Source of the DNA: Candidatus Limosilactobacillus excrementigallinarum
Lineage (GTDB): Bacteria > Bacillota > Bacilli > Lactobacillales > Lactobacillaceae
Direction of reading: 5' to 3'
Length of the DNA stretch: 34,989 nt
NCBI GenBank assembly: GCA_019117445.1
Contig: DWZS01000009.1
Span: forward strand, 1 to 34,989
The notes beneath the pieces are model-generated. The model saw only the letters and a program-made list of their open reading frames with translations, had not been told where the DNA came from and made no database searches. The position numbers were made by a program, and so were the translations under genes. This document shows positions 27,791 through 34,963 of this stretch, piece by piece. Positions within the stretch are counted from its first letter, which is position 1. The number at the start of each line of letters is the position of its first letter.

Positions 27791-27857
27791 AATGAAGTAC
27801 ACCTTAGCAAGTACCAACGAACTCACCCGATCGATGTCGCTTGCTAAACGATTTCTA
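27747..27857 (-). ncRNA. Structured leader or free small RNA upstream of trmL (about 110 nt)
   Basis: Transcription from the 27864-27891 promoter would start near 27857 and stop at the terminator at 27747. Between them a stable hairpin has TTTAGCAAG (27848-27840) paired with CTTGCTAAG (27811-27803), nine pairs. An inner CGAC/GTTG helix adds to it, with an unpaired GTA. The layout (promoter, structured body, terminator, then ribosome binding site) fits either a stand-alone small RNA or an attenuator controlling trmL-ftsK. I see no T-box core, SRP, 6S or known riboswitch signature. Confidence 0.55.
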
Positions 27858-27863
27858 ATAATT

Positions 27864-27891
27864 ATTATAGCATATAATTTATCGGGTACAA
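27864..27891 (-). promoter_or_regulatory. Predicted strong promoter between rlmA and trmL
   Basis: On the minus strand TTGTAC (27891-27886) is followed after 16 bases by a perfect TATAAT (27869-27864), itself preceded by TGC, an extended -10. The -35 lies four bases beyond the rlmA stop. It is one of the strongest-looking promoters in the window. Confidence 0.78.
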
Positions 27892-27894
27892 CTA

Positions 27895-28749
27895 CTAATT
27901 CTGTTTACCAATCAATAGGTCAACATCAACGGTAACAGTCGTTAATTGATTAATTTCTGCTTCAGTTAACTGGCGAGCATTTTTGCCCCAGTGAAGTGGC
28001 GACATCTCGATCATTGATGACCGTAGTGATTTTGGAATAGTAAATCGATATTGAACATTCTTCACATGGGTTGCACCAAAATGATCGGTGAATAGTTTTT
28101 TTACAGCGGTATTATCATATTTCTGATGTTTATCATCCACTGGATAAAGTAATGAGCGCATTTCATGGAGATAATTTCCTGTCGGAATCACTTTGATTAC
28201 CTTTCCATCGGTTTTTAAAACTCGATGAAATTCCCGATAATCTGACGGTGAAAATAGTTCGATGATTGTGGAAAATGAGTTATCTTGAAACGGAAGCTGA
28301 CGCAGGTCTGCCAAGCAGAAAAATAATTCTGGATCTAATTGCGTTGCTAATTGAACCCCTGGTCGTGAAATATCAAAGCCAACATAAGTTTCATCACTCC
28401 GATTTCGTAACTGTTGAAGTTGGAACAGTGGGGTTCCTTCACCGCTTCCAACATCAAGAATTCTCTGTGGAGTCGGTCCTAATTCTTCATTAATTGCCGT
28501 AATAATCCCCTTAAATAGGCCTGCAGACAGGAGTTGACGTCTTGCAAGGAGCATCTCGCGATCATATTCAGACTTAACACCCTTTTGCAAAAAATAGACG
28601 TAACCATGTTTATTAATATTAAGTCGATGGCCGTTCACACAAACCAATTGTTGATTGTTTATCTGCATAAATTTCTCATGGCAAACTGGGCAGCTAAATA
28701 TCGCTAGATGATCACATAACCAAGAACTAACTTTTTCAATTTTTTTCAT
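27895..28749 (-). CDS. rlmA: 23S rRNA (guanine-N1)-methyltransferase, RlmA family
   Basis: A 284-residue class I SAM-dependent methyltransferase of the RlmA family, which methylates N1 of a guanine in hairpin 35 of 23S rRNA (G745 in E. coli; G748 for the Gram-positive RlmA-II/TlrB type). An N-terminal zinc site uses C20, C23, C37 and H41. The SAM-binding motif ILDVGSGEGTPLFQL follows, with FDISRPGVQLA as motif II. The specific target base cannot be settled from sequence alone. The start is ATG 28749, with AAAGGAA upstream; a frame ten codons longer has no site. It ends four bases before the strong trmL promoter. Confidence 0.9.
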   Translation of the reverse strand: MKKIEKVSSWLCDHLAIFSCPVCHEKFMQINNQQLVCVNGHRLNINKHGYVYFLQKGVKSEYDREMLLARRQLLSAGLFKGIITAINEELGPTPQRILDVGSGEGTPLFQLQQLRNRSDETYVGFDISRPGVQLATQLDPELFFCLADLRQLPFQDNSFSTIIELFSPSDYREFHRVLKTDGKVIKVIPTGNYLHEMRSLLYPVDDKHQKYDNTAVKKLFTDHFGATHVKNVQYRFTIPKSLRSSMIEMSPLHWGKNARQLTEAEINQLTTVTVDVDLLIGKQN

Positions 28750-28810
28750 AGCAAATTCCTTTCTTAGATAGTTTAACATATCACAAGTACTGGTAGAAGA
28801 TATTGAGACC

Positions 28811-28819
28811 TGCTATGAT
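28811..28819 (+). promoter_or_regulatory. Possible extended -10 promoter of the lactonase gene
   Basis: The plus strand reads TGCTATGAT, an extended -10 element, 15 bases before the AGGAGG site. No good -35 is visible, which is common for extended -10 promoters. It lies in the divergent gap shared with rlmA. Confidence 0.5.
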
Positions 28820-28848
28820 AGAGACAATTCTATTTAGGAGGCGTTCTC

Positions 28849-29889
28849 ATGGCGGAAGATTTCTTAATTGGGACTTATACCAAAAAAGCTAGTAAGGGAA
28901 TGTACGCTGTCACGTTAGATCCAACTAAGGAACGGCTTGTTAATGATCGAGTCGTTGTTGAGTCTGAAAAGCCAGCGTACTTACAGGTTGGTCCTCACCA
29001 TCTTGTATTTTCAATTCGTCAAGAAGGTAATCTTGGCGGCGTGGCATCCTATCACATTGAAAATGGTGTGGCAACATTAGTGGATAAATCATTATCAGCC
29101 GGTTCTCCACCAGCTTATGTCGGCCTAGATTCTAAACGTCATTTGATGTTTACGGCTAATTATCATAAGGCGGAAGTCAATGCTTATAAGATTAATCCAG
29201 ATGGCACATTCGTCCAAACTGATTCGGTTAAACATGAAGGAGCTCACGGGCCTGAACCAGAACAAGCAGATGGTCCGCACCCCCACTTTACTGACTTAAC
29301 ACCTGATGGCAGGTTAGCAGTTTGTGACTTAGGAATGGACCTATTGGTTATCTACAACATCAGTGATGATGGCAAATTAACTGCAACCAACCAATTCAAG
29401 TTTGAACCTGGATTTGGAACTCGTCATATGGTCTTTGCTACAAACGGTCAATATGCGTACGTTTTAGGCGAACTCAGCAGCAAATTGGCGGTTCTAAAAT
29501 ATAATGCGGCGGACGCATCTTTCACCCACATTCAAACGATCAAGACAATTCCTGATGATTGGACCGCTCATAATGGAGCTGCTGCCATTCATATTACTTC
29601 TGATGGTAAATTTATTTACACATCTAATCGTGGTGAAAATACGATTGCTGTCTTTGCAGTACAACCTGATCACACAGTTAAACATATTCAATCAATTTCT
29701 TCCGAAGGTGACTTTCCTCGTGACTTCGAACTGAATAGCGATGAAAAGTTCCTGATCGCTTCTAATCAAAATAGTGATAACTTAACACTTTATCGGCGGA
29801 ACACTGAAAATGGAATGTTAACCTTAATTCAAAAAGATGTTACTAGTCCTGAACCAATTTGTGTCAAAAAGTGGGTTGATCAAAATTGA
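28849..29889 (+). CDS. pgl: 6-phosphogluconolactonase-type (seven-bladed propeller) lactonase
   Basis: A 346-residue member of the lactonase family (YkgB/Pgl type), a seven-bladed beta-propeller. It hydrolyses 6-phosphogluconolactone in the pentose phosphate pathway; related proteins act on other lactones. Repeated blade-like strands are visible throughout. Conserved elements are FLIGTYTKKASKGMY at the N-terminus, GPHPHFTDLTPDGRLAVCDLG near 140-160, PGFGTRHMVFATNG near 185-198 and the recurring S-N-R pattern YTSNRGENTIAVF. AGGAGG precedes ATG 28849. It is monocistronic with its own promoter and a very strong terminator. Assigning the physiological substrate is inference; the zwf and gnd genes are not in the window. 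Confidence 0.88.
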   Translation: MAEDFLIGTYTKKASKGMYAVTLDPTKERLVNDRVVVESEKPAYLQVGPHHLVFSIRQEGNLGGVASYHIENGVATLVDKSLSAGSPPAYVGLDSKRHLMFTANYHKAEVNAYKINPDGTFVQTDSVKHEGAHGPEPEQADGPHPHFTDLTPDGRLAVCDLGMDLLVIYNISDDGKLTATNQFKFEPGFGTRHMVFATNGQYAYVLGELSSKLAVLKYNAADASFTHIQTIKTIPDDWTAHNGAAAIHITSDGKFIYTSNRGENTIAVFAVQPDHTVKHIQSISSEGDFPRDFELNSDEKFLIASNQNSDNLTLYRRNTENGMLTLIQKDVTSPEPICVKKWVDQN

Positions 29890-29904
29890 TTAATCTAGTG
29901 TTCT

Positions 29905-29949
29905 AAAGAAACCCTCGAGTTCAATGCATGAGAACTCGAGGGTTTCTTT
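29905..29949. terminator. Bidirectional terminator between convergent pgl and rluD
   Basis: AAAGAAACCCTCGAGTTC (29905-29922) and GAACTCGAGGGTTTCTTT (29932-29949) form an 18-pair stem with no mismatch around a nine-base loop. T-rich ends are present in both directions. It lies between the pgl stop and the rluD stop, so it ends both transcripts. Confidence 0.92.
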
Positions 29950-29955
29950 AAAATA

Positions 29956-30843
29956 TTAAATTTTCGTGATTAGTTTATTCATATCATCAGGTAGTGGTGC
30001 TTGACACTCAATTTGCTGCTTTTTAAATGGACTGTAAAAACTAATATAGCGACAGTGAAGCGCTTGACGAGACATCAACGAAACTGATCCTCCATACATA
30101 TCATCACCAATTAACGGGTGCCCCAAAAAGCTAAAATGCACCCGAATTTGGTGAGTTCTTCCCGTATGAAGCCGAATCCGGATAACTGAAAACTGTTCGC
30201 CAGTCCGTTCTGTCCAATATTCAGTGATGGAGTCCTTTCCATCATCACGAACTTGTCGTTTCACAAAGGACTCCGGATTTCGACCAATTGGTGCATAGAT
30301 GTAACCATGATGATTGTTTAATTGGCCACCAACAATCGCTACGTATTCTTTTTTTACTTGATGGCGTTTTAATTGCCGATCCAAAACAGCATGAGCAAAT
30401 CGATGCTTTGGGAAAACCACCAATCCACTAGTATCCTTATCCAAGCGGGTTGCAACGTGAGTTACCTGATTCGGATACTGATGAACTAAATAATAATTCT
30501 TGACACGATTAACTAAACTATCTTGGACTGCAACGTTATGAGCAGGCACGGTTGCTACTCCAGCATCCTTATTAATCACTAAAAAATCGGCATCTTCATA
30601 AGCAATTTTAAACGAGCCAGGAAAGGCCGTGATTTTCGGATTTGCGGCTTCATTCGGTAGCTCAATACCAACCATTTGCCCTGGTAAAACTTTATCCACA
30701 GCCCAGGCCGGTTGTTGATCAATTTGTAATGAACCGCCATGAAAAATTGCGACCTTTAAAAGTGAACTTGTCACACCAAATGATTTCAAAACACTTCTTA
30801 ATTTACGCTCAGTTGTTCCTTGGTACTGCCATGTAAAAATCAT
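29956..30843 (-). CDS. RluA-family rRNA/tRNA pseudouridine synthase
   Basis: A 295-residue pseudouridine synthase of the RluA/RluD group, equivalent in position to Bacillus YjbO. An S4-like N-terminal part is short and weak. The catalytic aspartate is D135 in TRLDKDTSGLVVF. The conserved LHTGRTHQIRVHFSFLGHPLIGD lies near 220-242. These are the diagnostic motifs, but several RluA members share them, so the exact target nucleotide (RluD, RluA or another) is not settled. The ATG directly follows the TAG of nadK with no gap. It is the last gene of coiA-relQ-nadK. Confidence 0.92.
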   Translation of the reverse strand: MIFTWQYQGTTERKLRSVLKSFGVTSSLLKVAIFHGGSLQIDQQPAWAVDKVLPGQMVGIELPNEAANPKITAFPGSFKIAYEDADFLVINKDAGVATVPAHNVAVQDSLVNRVKNYYLVHQYPNQVTHVATRLDKDTSGLVVFPKHRFAHAVLDRQLKRHQVKKEYVAIVGGQLNNHHGYIYAPIGRNPESFVKRQVRDDGKDSITEYWTERTGEQFSVIRIRLHTGRTHQIRVHFSFLGHPLIGDDMYGGSVSLMSRQALHCRYISFYSPFKKQQIECQAPLPDDMNKLITKI

Positions 30844-31650
30844 CTACAGATCTCCAATGAATGATTCACGAACCCGCTGCCAAAAATTAGTATGACGGTA
30901 CTTGGCAAACTTAATCTTTTTACTCGAAACTTCAAAGGTTAGCTCAACTAAATGATGCCGTTTAGAATCAAGGACCCATTTTTCACGATCACATGTCAGA
31001 ACAATGCTTGATTCATCTTTTAGCCGCAACGTTAGAATATTATCCGCTCCAAAAATTGTGGGTGAACCCAGTGTTCGAAAGACGCGGTTATTAAGTGATG
31101 CCATTTCTGCCAGTTGGAATCCAATAATATGCGGATCCATAACTGCGCCCCCCACTGCTTTATTATAGGCGGTGGAACCAGTTGGCGTTGAAACACACAA
31201 GCCATCCCCCCGGAATCGTTCAAATAGTTCGTGGTTAATGTAGACATCACACACCATTGTCTTGGTAATGTTTTTAACAGTTGATTCATTTAAGCAGATT
31301 TTTTTCATGACTTGGCCGTCAGAAAACTTAGCCGTCATTTCAATTAATGGGTAACTAATTGACTGTCCGGCCCCATCTTTAAGACTGGCAACTAAATCAT
31401 GGACTTCAAAATTACGCCAATCAGTATAAAATCCCAAGTGTCCGGTATGAATACCAATGAATCGAATAGTGTCTAACTGGGCTTCATATTTATTAAATGC
31501 CGACAAAAGAGTCCCATCGCCGCCTATCGTAATCACGATATCTGGATGCCCCTCATCGTAATCAATTTTATATTCGTCTAATCCCTTAATAATTAAATCG
31601 CGTAATCGAAGGGATTCTGGCGATGAATAAGTGTAGACTGCTACTTTCAT
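30844..31650 (-). CDS. nadK: NAD kinase
   Basis: A 268-residue enzyme that phosphorylates NAD to NADP using ATP or polyphosphate. The GGDGT motif (residues 43-47, [10 protein letters not shown]) and the NE motif (CLNESTVKN) form the active site. [14 protein letters not shown] supplies the diphosphate-binding loop. Length and motifs are typical. GGTGATT lies upstream of ATG 31650. It begins 11 bases after relQ and is joined end to end with the pseudouridine synthase, as in the Bacillus yjbMNO block. Confidence 0.96.
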   Translation of the reverse strand: MKVAVYTYSSPESLRLRDLIIKGLDEYKIDYDEGHPDIVITIGGDGTLLSAFNKYEAQLDTIRFIGIHTGHLGFYTDWRNFEVHDLVASLKDGAGQSISYPLIEMTAKFSDGQVMKKICLNESTVKNITKTMVCDVYINHELFERFRGDGLCVSTPTGSTAYNKAVGGAVMDPHIIGFQLAEMASLNNRVFRTLGSPTIFGADNILTLRLKDESSIVLTCDREKWVLDSKRHHLVELTFEVSSKKIKFAKYRHTNFWQRVRESFIGDL

Positions 31651-31661
31651 ATAATCACCAA

Positions 31662-32336
31662 CTATCGTTTATTCTCTTGCTGATTTTCATGTGTTGAGTT
31701 CTGTTGCGACCAATCAGAGTTTTTACTATAAGAAAAAAGATTTTGGGCTTCTTGAATTTCTTCGCGAATCTCGGACATTTCATTATCAAGTTTAAAGGCC
31801 GCCTCTGCCGCACTCTTCAATCTTGCTGATAGGTCACTCGGAAACACTCCCTGATATTTGTAATTCAATGAATGTTCGATTGTTGCCCAGAAATTCATCG
31901 CTAACGTCCGAATTTGAATTTCTGCAAGAATCTTCTTCTCACCAGTGATCAATTGGACTGGATATTCAACAACGATGTGATATGAACGATAACCACTTGG
32001 CTTCACATTACTAATATAGTCACGTTCTTCCAAAATATTCATATCACTTCGTTCACGCAATAAATCGACCACTTCATAAATATCCTCAACGAATTGACAC
32101 ATAATCCGCACACCAGCAATGTCTTGCATATCTTGCTCAAGTCGATCCTCAGCAACATGACGCCGAACCATTTTTTCCTTAATGCTATCGACAGGCTTAA
32201 CGCGCCCAGTGACAAATTCAATTGGTGAGTGTTGAGCTTGGTCCTGATATTGCTTACGCATTCCCCGCAGCTTAACTTTTAATTCATTTACGGCCTGCTG
32301 ATAAGGTAATAAGAAGTGTTGCCAATCCTCAACCAT
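31662..32336 (-). CDS. relQ: Small alarmone synthetase RelQ (SAS1, YjbM)
   Basis: A 224-residue single-domain (p)ppGpp synthetase without the hydrolase part of RelA/SpoT. Synthetase motifs include the [22 protein letters not shown] core, [16 protein letters not shown] and [23 protein letters not shown]. These match the SAS1/RelQ class, which makes alarmones by transferring pyrophosphate from ATP to GDP/GTP and is allosterically activated by pppGpp. The start is ATG 32336 ([10 protein letters not shown]), with AAGGAGG upstream. A longer frame to 32357 has no site. It overlaps the coiA 3' end by eight bases, so translation may be coupled. Confidence 0.95.
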   Translation of the reverse strand: MVEDWQHFLLPYQQAVNELKVKLRGMRKQYQDQAQHSPIEFVTGRVKPVDSIKEKMVRRHVAEDRLEQDMQDIAGVRIMCQFVEDIYEVVDLLRERSDMNILEERDYISNVKPSGYRSYHIVVEYPVQLITGEKKILAEIQIRTLAMNFWATIEHSLNYKYQGVFPSDLSARLKSAAEAAFKLDNEMSEIREEIQEAQNLFSYSKNSDWSQQNSTHENQQENKR

Positions 32337-33417
32337 TACTCTTCCTCCTTCGTTCATACCCCATCATTCTATCATACGTTGAACCAATCTGCCTATTTCT
32401 TGTGGCAAGTCGTTGAATTTCACCATACTTTTCTTCAATACTTGAAAACCAATGAGGCCGCTGATGATAAATTACTGTTTCCCTATCCATAATGATAATC
32501 CTGGATTTGACTAATGATTTTTGCCAATCATTAATCGTTTGCAATCGTAATTGTTCGACTGTTTGAAAGTCTAAACAGGGAAATTCAAGCCAATCGGCCT
32601 GATTAAATAACCACTGTTGCCAATATTTTAGAGTAACTTGTTTACCAATTGGCCATTTTTCCATCATTAATAACGTTTGCAATCGCCATTTCATAATTGG
32701 CTGCTGCATTACAGGCCAACGTTTTTGAATATCATGAACAAAGAGCGGACAACAGCTGGCAATACGGCCATTCTGATAAGCAAAATTTATTAATGAATTC
32801 GAGACTAGACGGCGTCGTTGTAAGTAATTTGTTTGGTGCCTGATCTTTTTCCAAATGGAGCCCCAATTAGCATTAAAAGAACAAGTTGCAAAATCATTAC
32901 GATATACCAAACGGCAAGTCGTCGAGTCCCAAAAATAGAGATAAAGTCTATTTTGGTACTGCTGGGTAAACTGCGCGATCTTATTAAAATATAATTTTCT
33001 TTGATAACGAGGACCTAGAATCCATCTCACAGAAATACCCTGAATTTGATAACCACGATTGCGGGCTTTGATTTTGGCAAGACTCAATGGGCTACACTGA
33101 TACTCCAACGCAATCTGCTTATTATTGACCCGCAATAAAATATCGGGACGTTGTTTAATAGCTGGTAAATACACTTCTAACTGTGGGGTCCAGCCACGCT
33201 GATTTGCCCACTGAAAAATTTGTGTTTTCCCTAGTTCATGATTTTTTGACTCTCCACATAAATATTGTGAATGATGATAATGAGCGAAAAAAGGTCGCCC
33301 ATTTTGGGAAATTTTAATAATAAGAGATTGTGAACATTCAGGACAGATATAGCGTTCATTAAATCGTGCCTGTTTAATATGCACTAATTCATGATGATCA
33401 TTCATTCCGATTTGCAT
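32329..33417 (-). CDS. coiA: Competence protein CoiA
   Basis: A 362-residue CoiA-family protein, required in streptococci for recombination of incoming single-stranded DNA. An N-terminal zinc-like site uses Cys in ICPECSQS (about residues 22-30) with further Cys/His nearby (HYHHSQYLCGES). A nuclease-like core of the PD-(D/E)xK type is suggested by PDILLRVNNKQIALEYQC, ending in E-x-Q. A long C-terminal region with many Gln/Trp/Arg follows. AAGGGTGA precedes ATG 33417. Natural transformation is not generally described for lactobacilli, so the current role is uncertain. It leads relQ-nadK-pseudouridine synthase. Confidence 0.88.
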   Translation of the reverse strand: MQIGMNDHHELVHIKQARFNERYICPECSQSLIIKISQNGRPFFAHYHHSQYLCGESKNHELGKTQIFQWANQRGWTPQLEVYLPAIKQRPDILLRVNNKQIALEYQCSPLSLAKIKARNRGYQIQGISVRWILGPRYQRKLYFNKIAQFTQQYQNRLYLYFWDSTTCRLVYRNDFATCSFNANWGSIWKKIRHQTNYLQRRRLVSNSLINFAYQNGRIASCCPLFVHDIQKRWPVMQQPIMKWRLQTLLMMEKWPIGKQVTLKYWQQWLFNQADWLEFPCLDFQTVEQLRLQTINDWQKSLVKSRIIIMDRETVIYHQRPHWFSSIEEKYGEIQRLATRNRQIGSTYDRMMGYERRRKSNG

Positions 33418-33454
33418 TTTATCACCCTTATTTTAAATACGAAAAAAGTTAATA

Positions 33455-33491
33455 AAAATGCAAAAGAACTCCAGTGTTCACTGAAGTTCTT
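33455..33491 (-). terminator. Terminator after mecA
   Basis: AAGAACTCCAGTG (33464-33476) and CACTGAAGTTCTT (33479-33491) pair with one mismatch; the apex opens to a short loop. On the minus strand it runs into TTTGCATTTTT. It overlaps the mecA stop and separates mecA from coiA. Confidence 0.85.
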
Positions 33492-34149
33492 ACTTGAAAT
33501 AATATCTTGCTGTCTCTAATGCTGATTGATGCATGATCAATTTACCATGTTCTTGAAGTAATGATGGTGTGATATCGACAATATGACCATATTCACTAGC
33601 AAGAGCCCGATAATTAAGAATTGTGTCTTTTGACATTCCGACATTATCGAGATCCTGTAGTACCAAATAAAACTTTTTCTGATAATGGAAAAGATCGGCA
33701 TTTAAATTATCATCGGTTAAAACGTTAGCTAATTCAATGAAGTTTTCGAAATCTGCAAATCTAACAACGAATGTATTTGAAAGAACGGAATCACTATTAC
33801 CTGCATTACTATCAGACTGATGATTACTCGAGTAACTTTGATGATCATGTCCCCGCAATTGGTCAGCGATTAAATTTGAAACTTGATTCATTTCAGAATT
33901 AGATCCACGATTAACATTTTTCGAAATAATTAATTCCAAACCATTTTTAATCGGTAATGCCTGAAAAGTAACAGAATCATTCTTTTGAAATTGATGTTCT
34001 GTATCAACCTCTTCTAGAATACTATAAAAGAAATCTTCAATTTGCTTTTGATTTCCAATTAGGTCAAGCATTGAAATTCCACGTTCTTCTAAATCATCTT
34101 GGTTAATAATCACTTGAATTGTATTCTCGTCTAGCTGGCGTTTTTCCAA
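33490..34149 (-). CDS. mecA: Adaptor protein MecA for ClpC-type proteolysis
   Basis: A 219-residue adaptor that delivers substrates (in Bacillus, ComK) to ClpCP. The N-terminal substrate-binding part reads EKRQLDENTIQVIINQDDLEERGI, close to the MERINENTIRV pattern of the family. An acidic, Ser/Asn-rich linker lies at about residues 85-115, and a C-terminal ClpC-binding domain follows with FVVRFADFENFIELANVL. The start is assigned to TTG 34149, with AGGGGGTG eight to ten bases upstream; this aligns with other MecA starts. An ATG at 34173 lacks a site and adds a non-conserved stretch. It has its own promoter and terminator, so it is monocistronic. Confidence 0.9.
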   Translation of the reverse strand: MEKRQLDENTIQVIINQDDLEERGISMLDLIGNQKQIEDFFYSILEEVDTEHQFQKNDSVTFQALPIKNGLELIISKNVNRGSNSEMNQVSNLIADQLRGHDHQSYSSNHQSDSNAGNSDSVLSNTFVVRFADFENFIELANVLTDDNLNADLFHYQKKFYLVLQDLDNVGMSKDTILNYRALASEYGHIVDITPSLLQEHGKLIMHQSALETARYYFK

Positions 34150-34186
34150 AATTACACCCCCTACCAGAAACATTTATAATATATTA

Positions 34187-34214
34187 ATTTTACCTTTTCT
34201 ATTAGCTGAGTCAA
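34187..34214 (-). promoter_or_regulatory. Predicted promoter of mecA
   Basis: On the minus strand TTGACT (34214-34209) precedes TAAAAT (34192-34187) with a 16-base spacer, five of six matches each. It lies about 40 bases before the TTG start of mecA. Confidence 0.65.
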
Positions 34215-34261
34215 GTTTGCAGAAAACCATAATCAGATTTTTTACCATTCTATTTTTAGTG

Positions 34262-34267
34262 TATAAT
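34262..34267 (+). promoter_or_regulatory. -10 element of the HmoB-like gene
   Basis: A perfect TATAAT sits 10 bases before the AAAGGAG ribosome binding site on the plus strand. The correctly spaced -35 is only TTTTTA-like. With the mecA promoter it makes this gap a divergent regulatory region of about 140 bases. Confidence 0.55.
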
Positions 34268-34290
34268 ACGTCTGTAAAGGAGTGAATGGA

Positions 34291-34788
34291 ATGATTAAGG
34301 TTATTAACTATGCTTTAGGCTCCAAATCATACTTTGATGATGAAATTAAAGCCAATCCTGATCGGCGTTTTGTAATGGCGGAAAACCTAACAACCGAAGA
34401 TAACTACATTTTAATGGATCTATCTGATAAACCAAGTATCTTTGGCTCTTCGATTAAATTAGAAACGACTCATCATGTCGGTGATGATTCTTTTGATGGC
34501 TTTTTCTTTCTCCAAGCATTTGATTTAGCTAAAGAAACTCGTGCTATGCTAAAAAAAGTCGGCCCACATGTCTTAGACGAAACTTATGATCAATTTAAAG
34601 ATCAAATGAGTGGCGGCTATTTTGCAACACGAATGGATCACCCACAAACACTAGTTATGTTGACTGTTTGGAAAACCGAAGACGATTTGAAGAACTGGTT
34701 AAAGAGTCCTATTTACGCAGAGTTGAAAGATTACACTAATCAACAACTACGTAATTTTACAGAAGTTTTTAAAACAGTGGAAGAATAG
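34291..34788 (+). CDS. HmoB/TRAP-like protein with antibiotic-biosynthesis-monooxygenase fold
   Basis: A 165-residue cytoplasmic protein whose C-terminal half (about 70-165) has the pattern of the ABM dimeric alpha-beta barrel, with MLTVWKTEDDLKNWLKSPIY as the signature strand/helix. Size and layout match HmoB (YhgC) of Bacillus and staphylococcal TRAP, which have the barrel after a short N-terminal domain. HmoB degrades haem. Here the histidine that should follow the Trp helix is replaced by Tyr (SPIY), so haem degradation is doubtful. The start is ATG 34291, eight bases after AAAGGAG; a GTG at 34282 overlaps that site. It is divergent from mecA and ends at a small hairpin. Confidence 0.75.
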   Translation: MIKVINYALGSKSYFDDEIKANPDRRFVMAENLTTEDNYILMDLSDKPSIFGSSIKLETTHHVGDDSFDGFFFLQAFDLAKETRAMLKKVGPHVLDETYDQFKDQMSGGYFATRMDHPQTLVMLTVWKTEDDLKNWLKSPIYAELKDYTNQQLRNFTEVFKTVEE

Positions 34789-34797
34789 TTACTATTG

Positions 34798-34818
34798 GCA
34801 GCAAATTGCTGCTTTTTT
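34798..34818 (+). terminator. Terminator of the HmoB-like gene
   Basis: GCAGC (34798-34802), loop AAATT and GCTGC (34808-34812) followed by T6. It is short but well placed, ten bases after the stop codon. Confidence 0.75.
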
Positions 34819-34851
34819 ATTAATCACTCATTTTAGATTTAGAACCAACAA

Positions 34852-34882
34852 AAAAAGCATTCCTTTAAGTGGAATGCTTTTT
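34852..34882 (-). terminator. Terminator of the tRNA operon
   Basis: AAAAAGCATTCC (34852-34863) and GGAATGCTTTTT (34871-34882) pair perfectly around a seven-base loop. On the minus strand the T-run extends through 34851-34857. It follows tRNA-Asp by four bases and may also back up the HmoB-like terminator on the plus strand. Confidence 0.85.
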
Positions 34883-34886
34883 AAAA

Positions 34887-34961
34887 CGGTCCGTACGAGA
34901 CTCGAACTCGTGATCTCATCCGTGACAGGGATGCGTCCTAAACCAACTAGACCAACGGACC
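34887..34961 (-). tRNA. tRNA-Asp (anticodon GTC)
   Basis: On the minus strand GGTCCGT (acceptor 5') pairs with ACGGACC (acceptor 3'), followed by discriminator G. The anticodon stem CATCC/GGATG encloses the loop CTGTCAC with anticodon GTC. The T arm is ACGAG-TTCGAGT-CTCGT. CCA is not encoded; the gene runs straight into the terminator. It begins two bases after the neighbouring tRNA. Confidence 0.96.
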
Positions 34962-34963
34962 AA

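Noticed and set aside
27215-27826. Long TrmL starting at GTG 27826
   Set aside because: The 34-residue extension passes through a strong terminator, has no good ribosome binding site and is not part of TrmL. The ATG at 27724 has AGAGGAA and gives the family length.
27803-27857. trmL leader as a T-box or other known riboswitch
   Set aside because: It lacks the AGGGTGGTACC-type T-box core and a specifier loop, and shows no SRP, 6S or riboswitch core that I know. Kept only as an unclassified structure.
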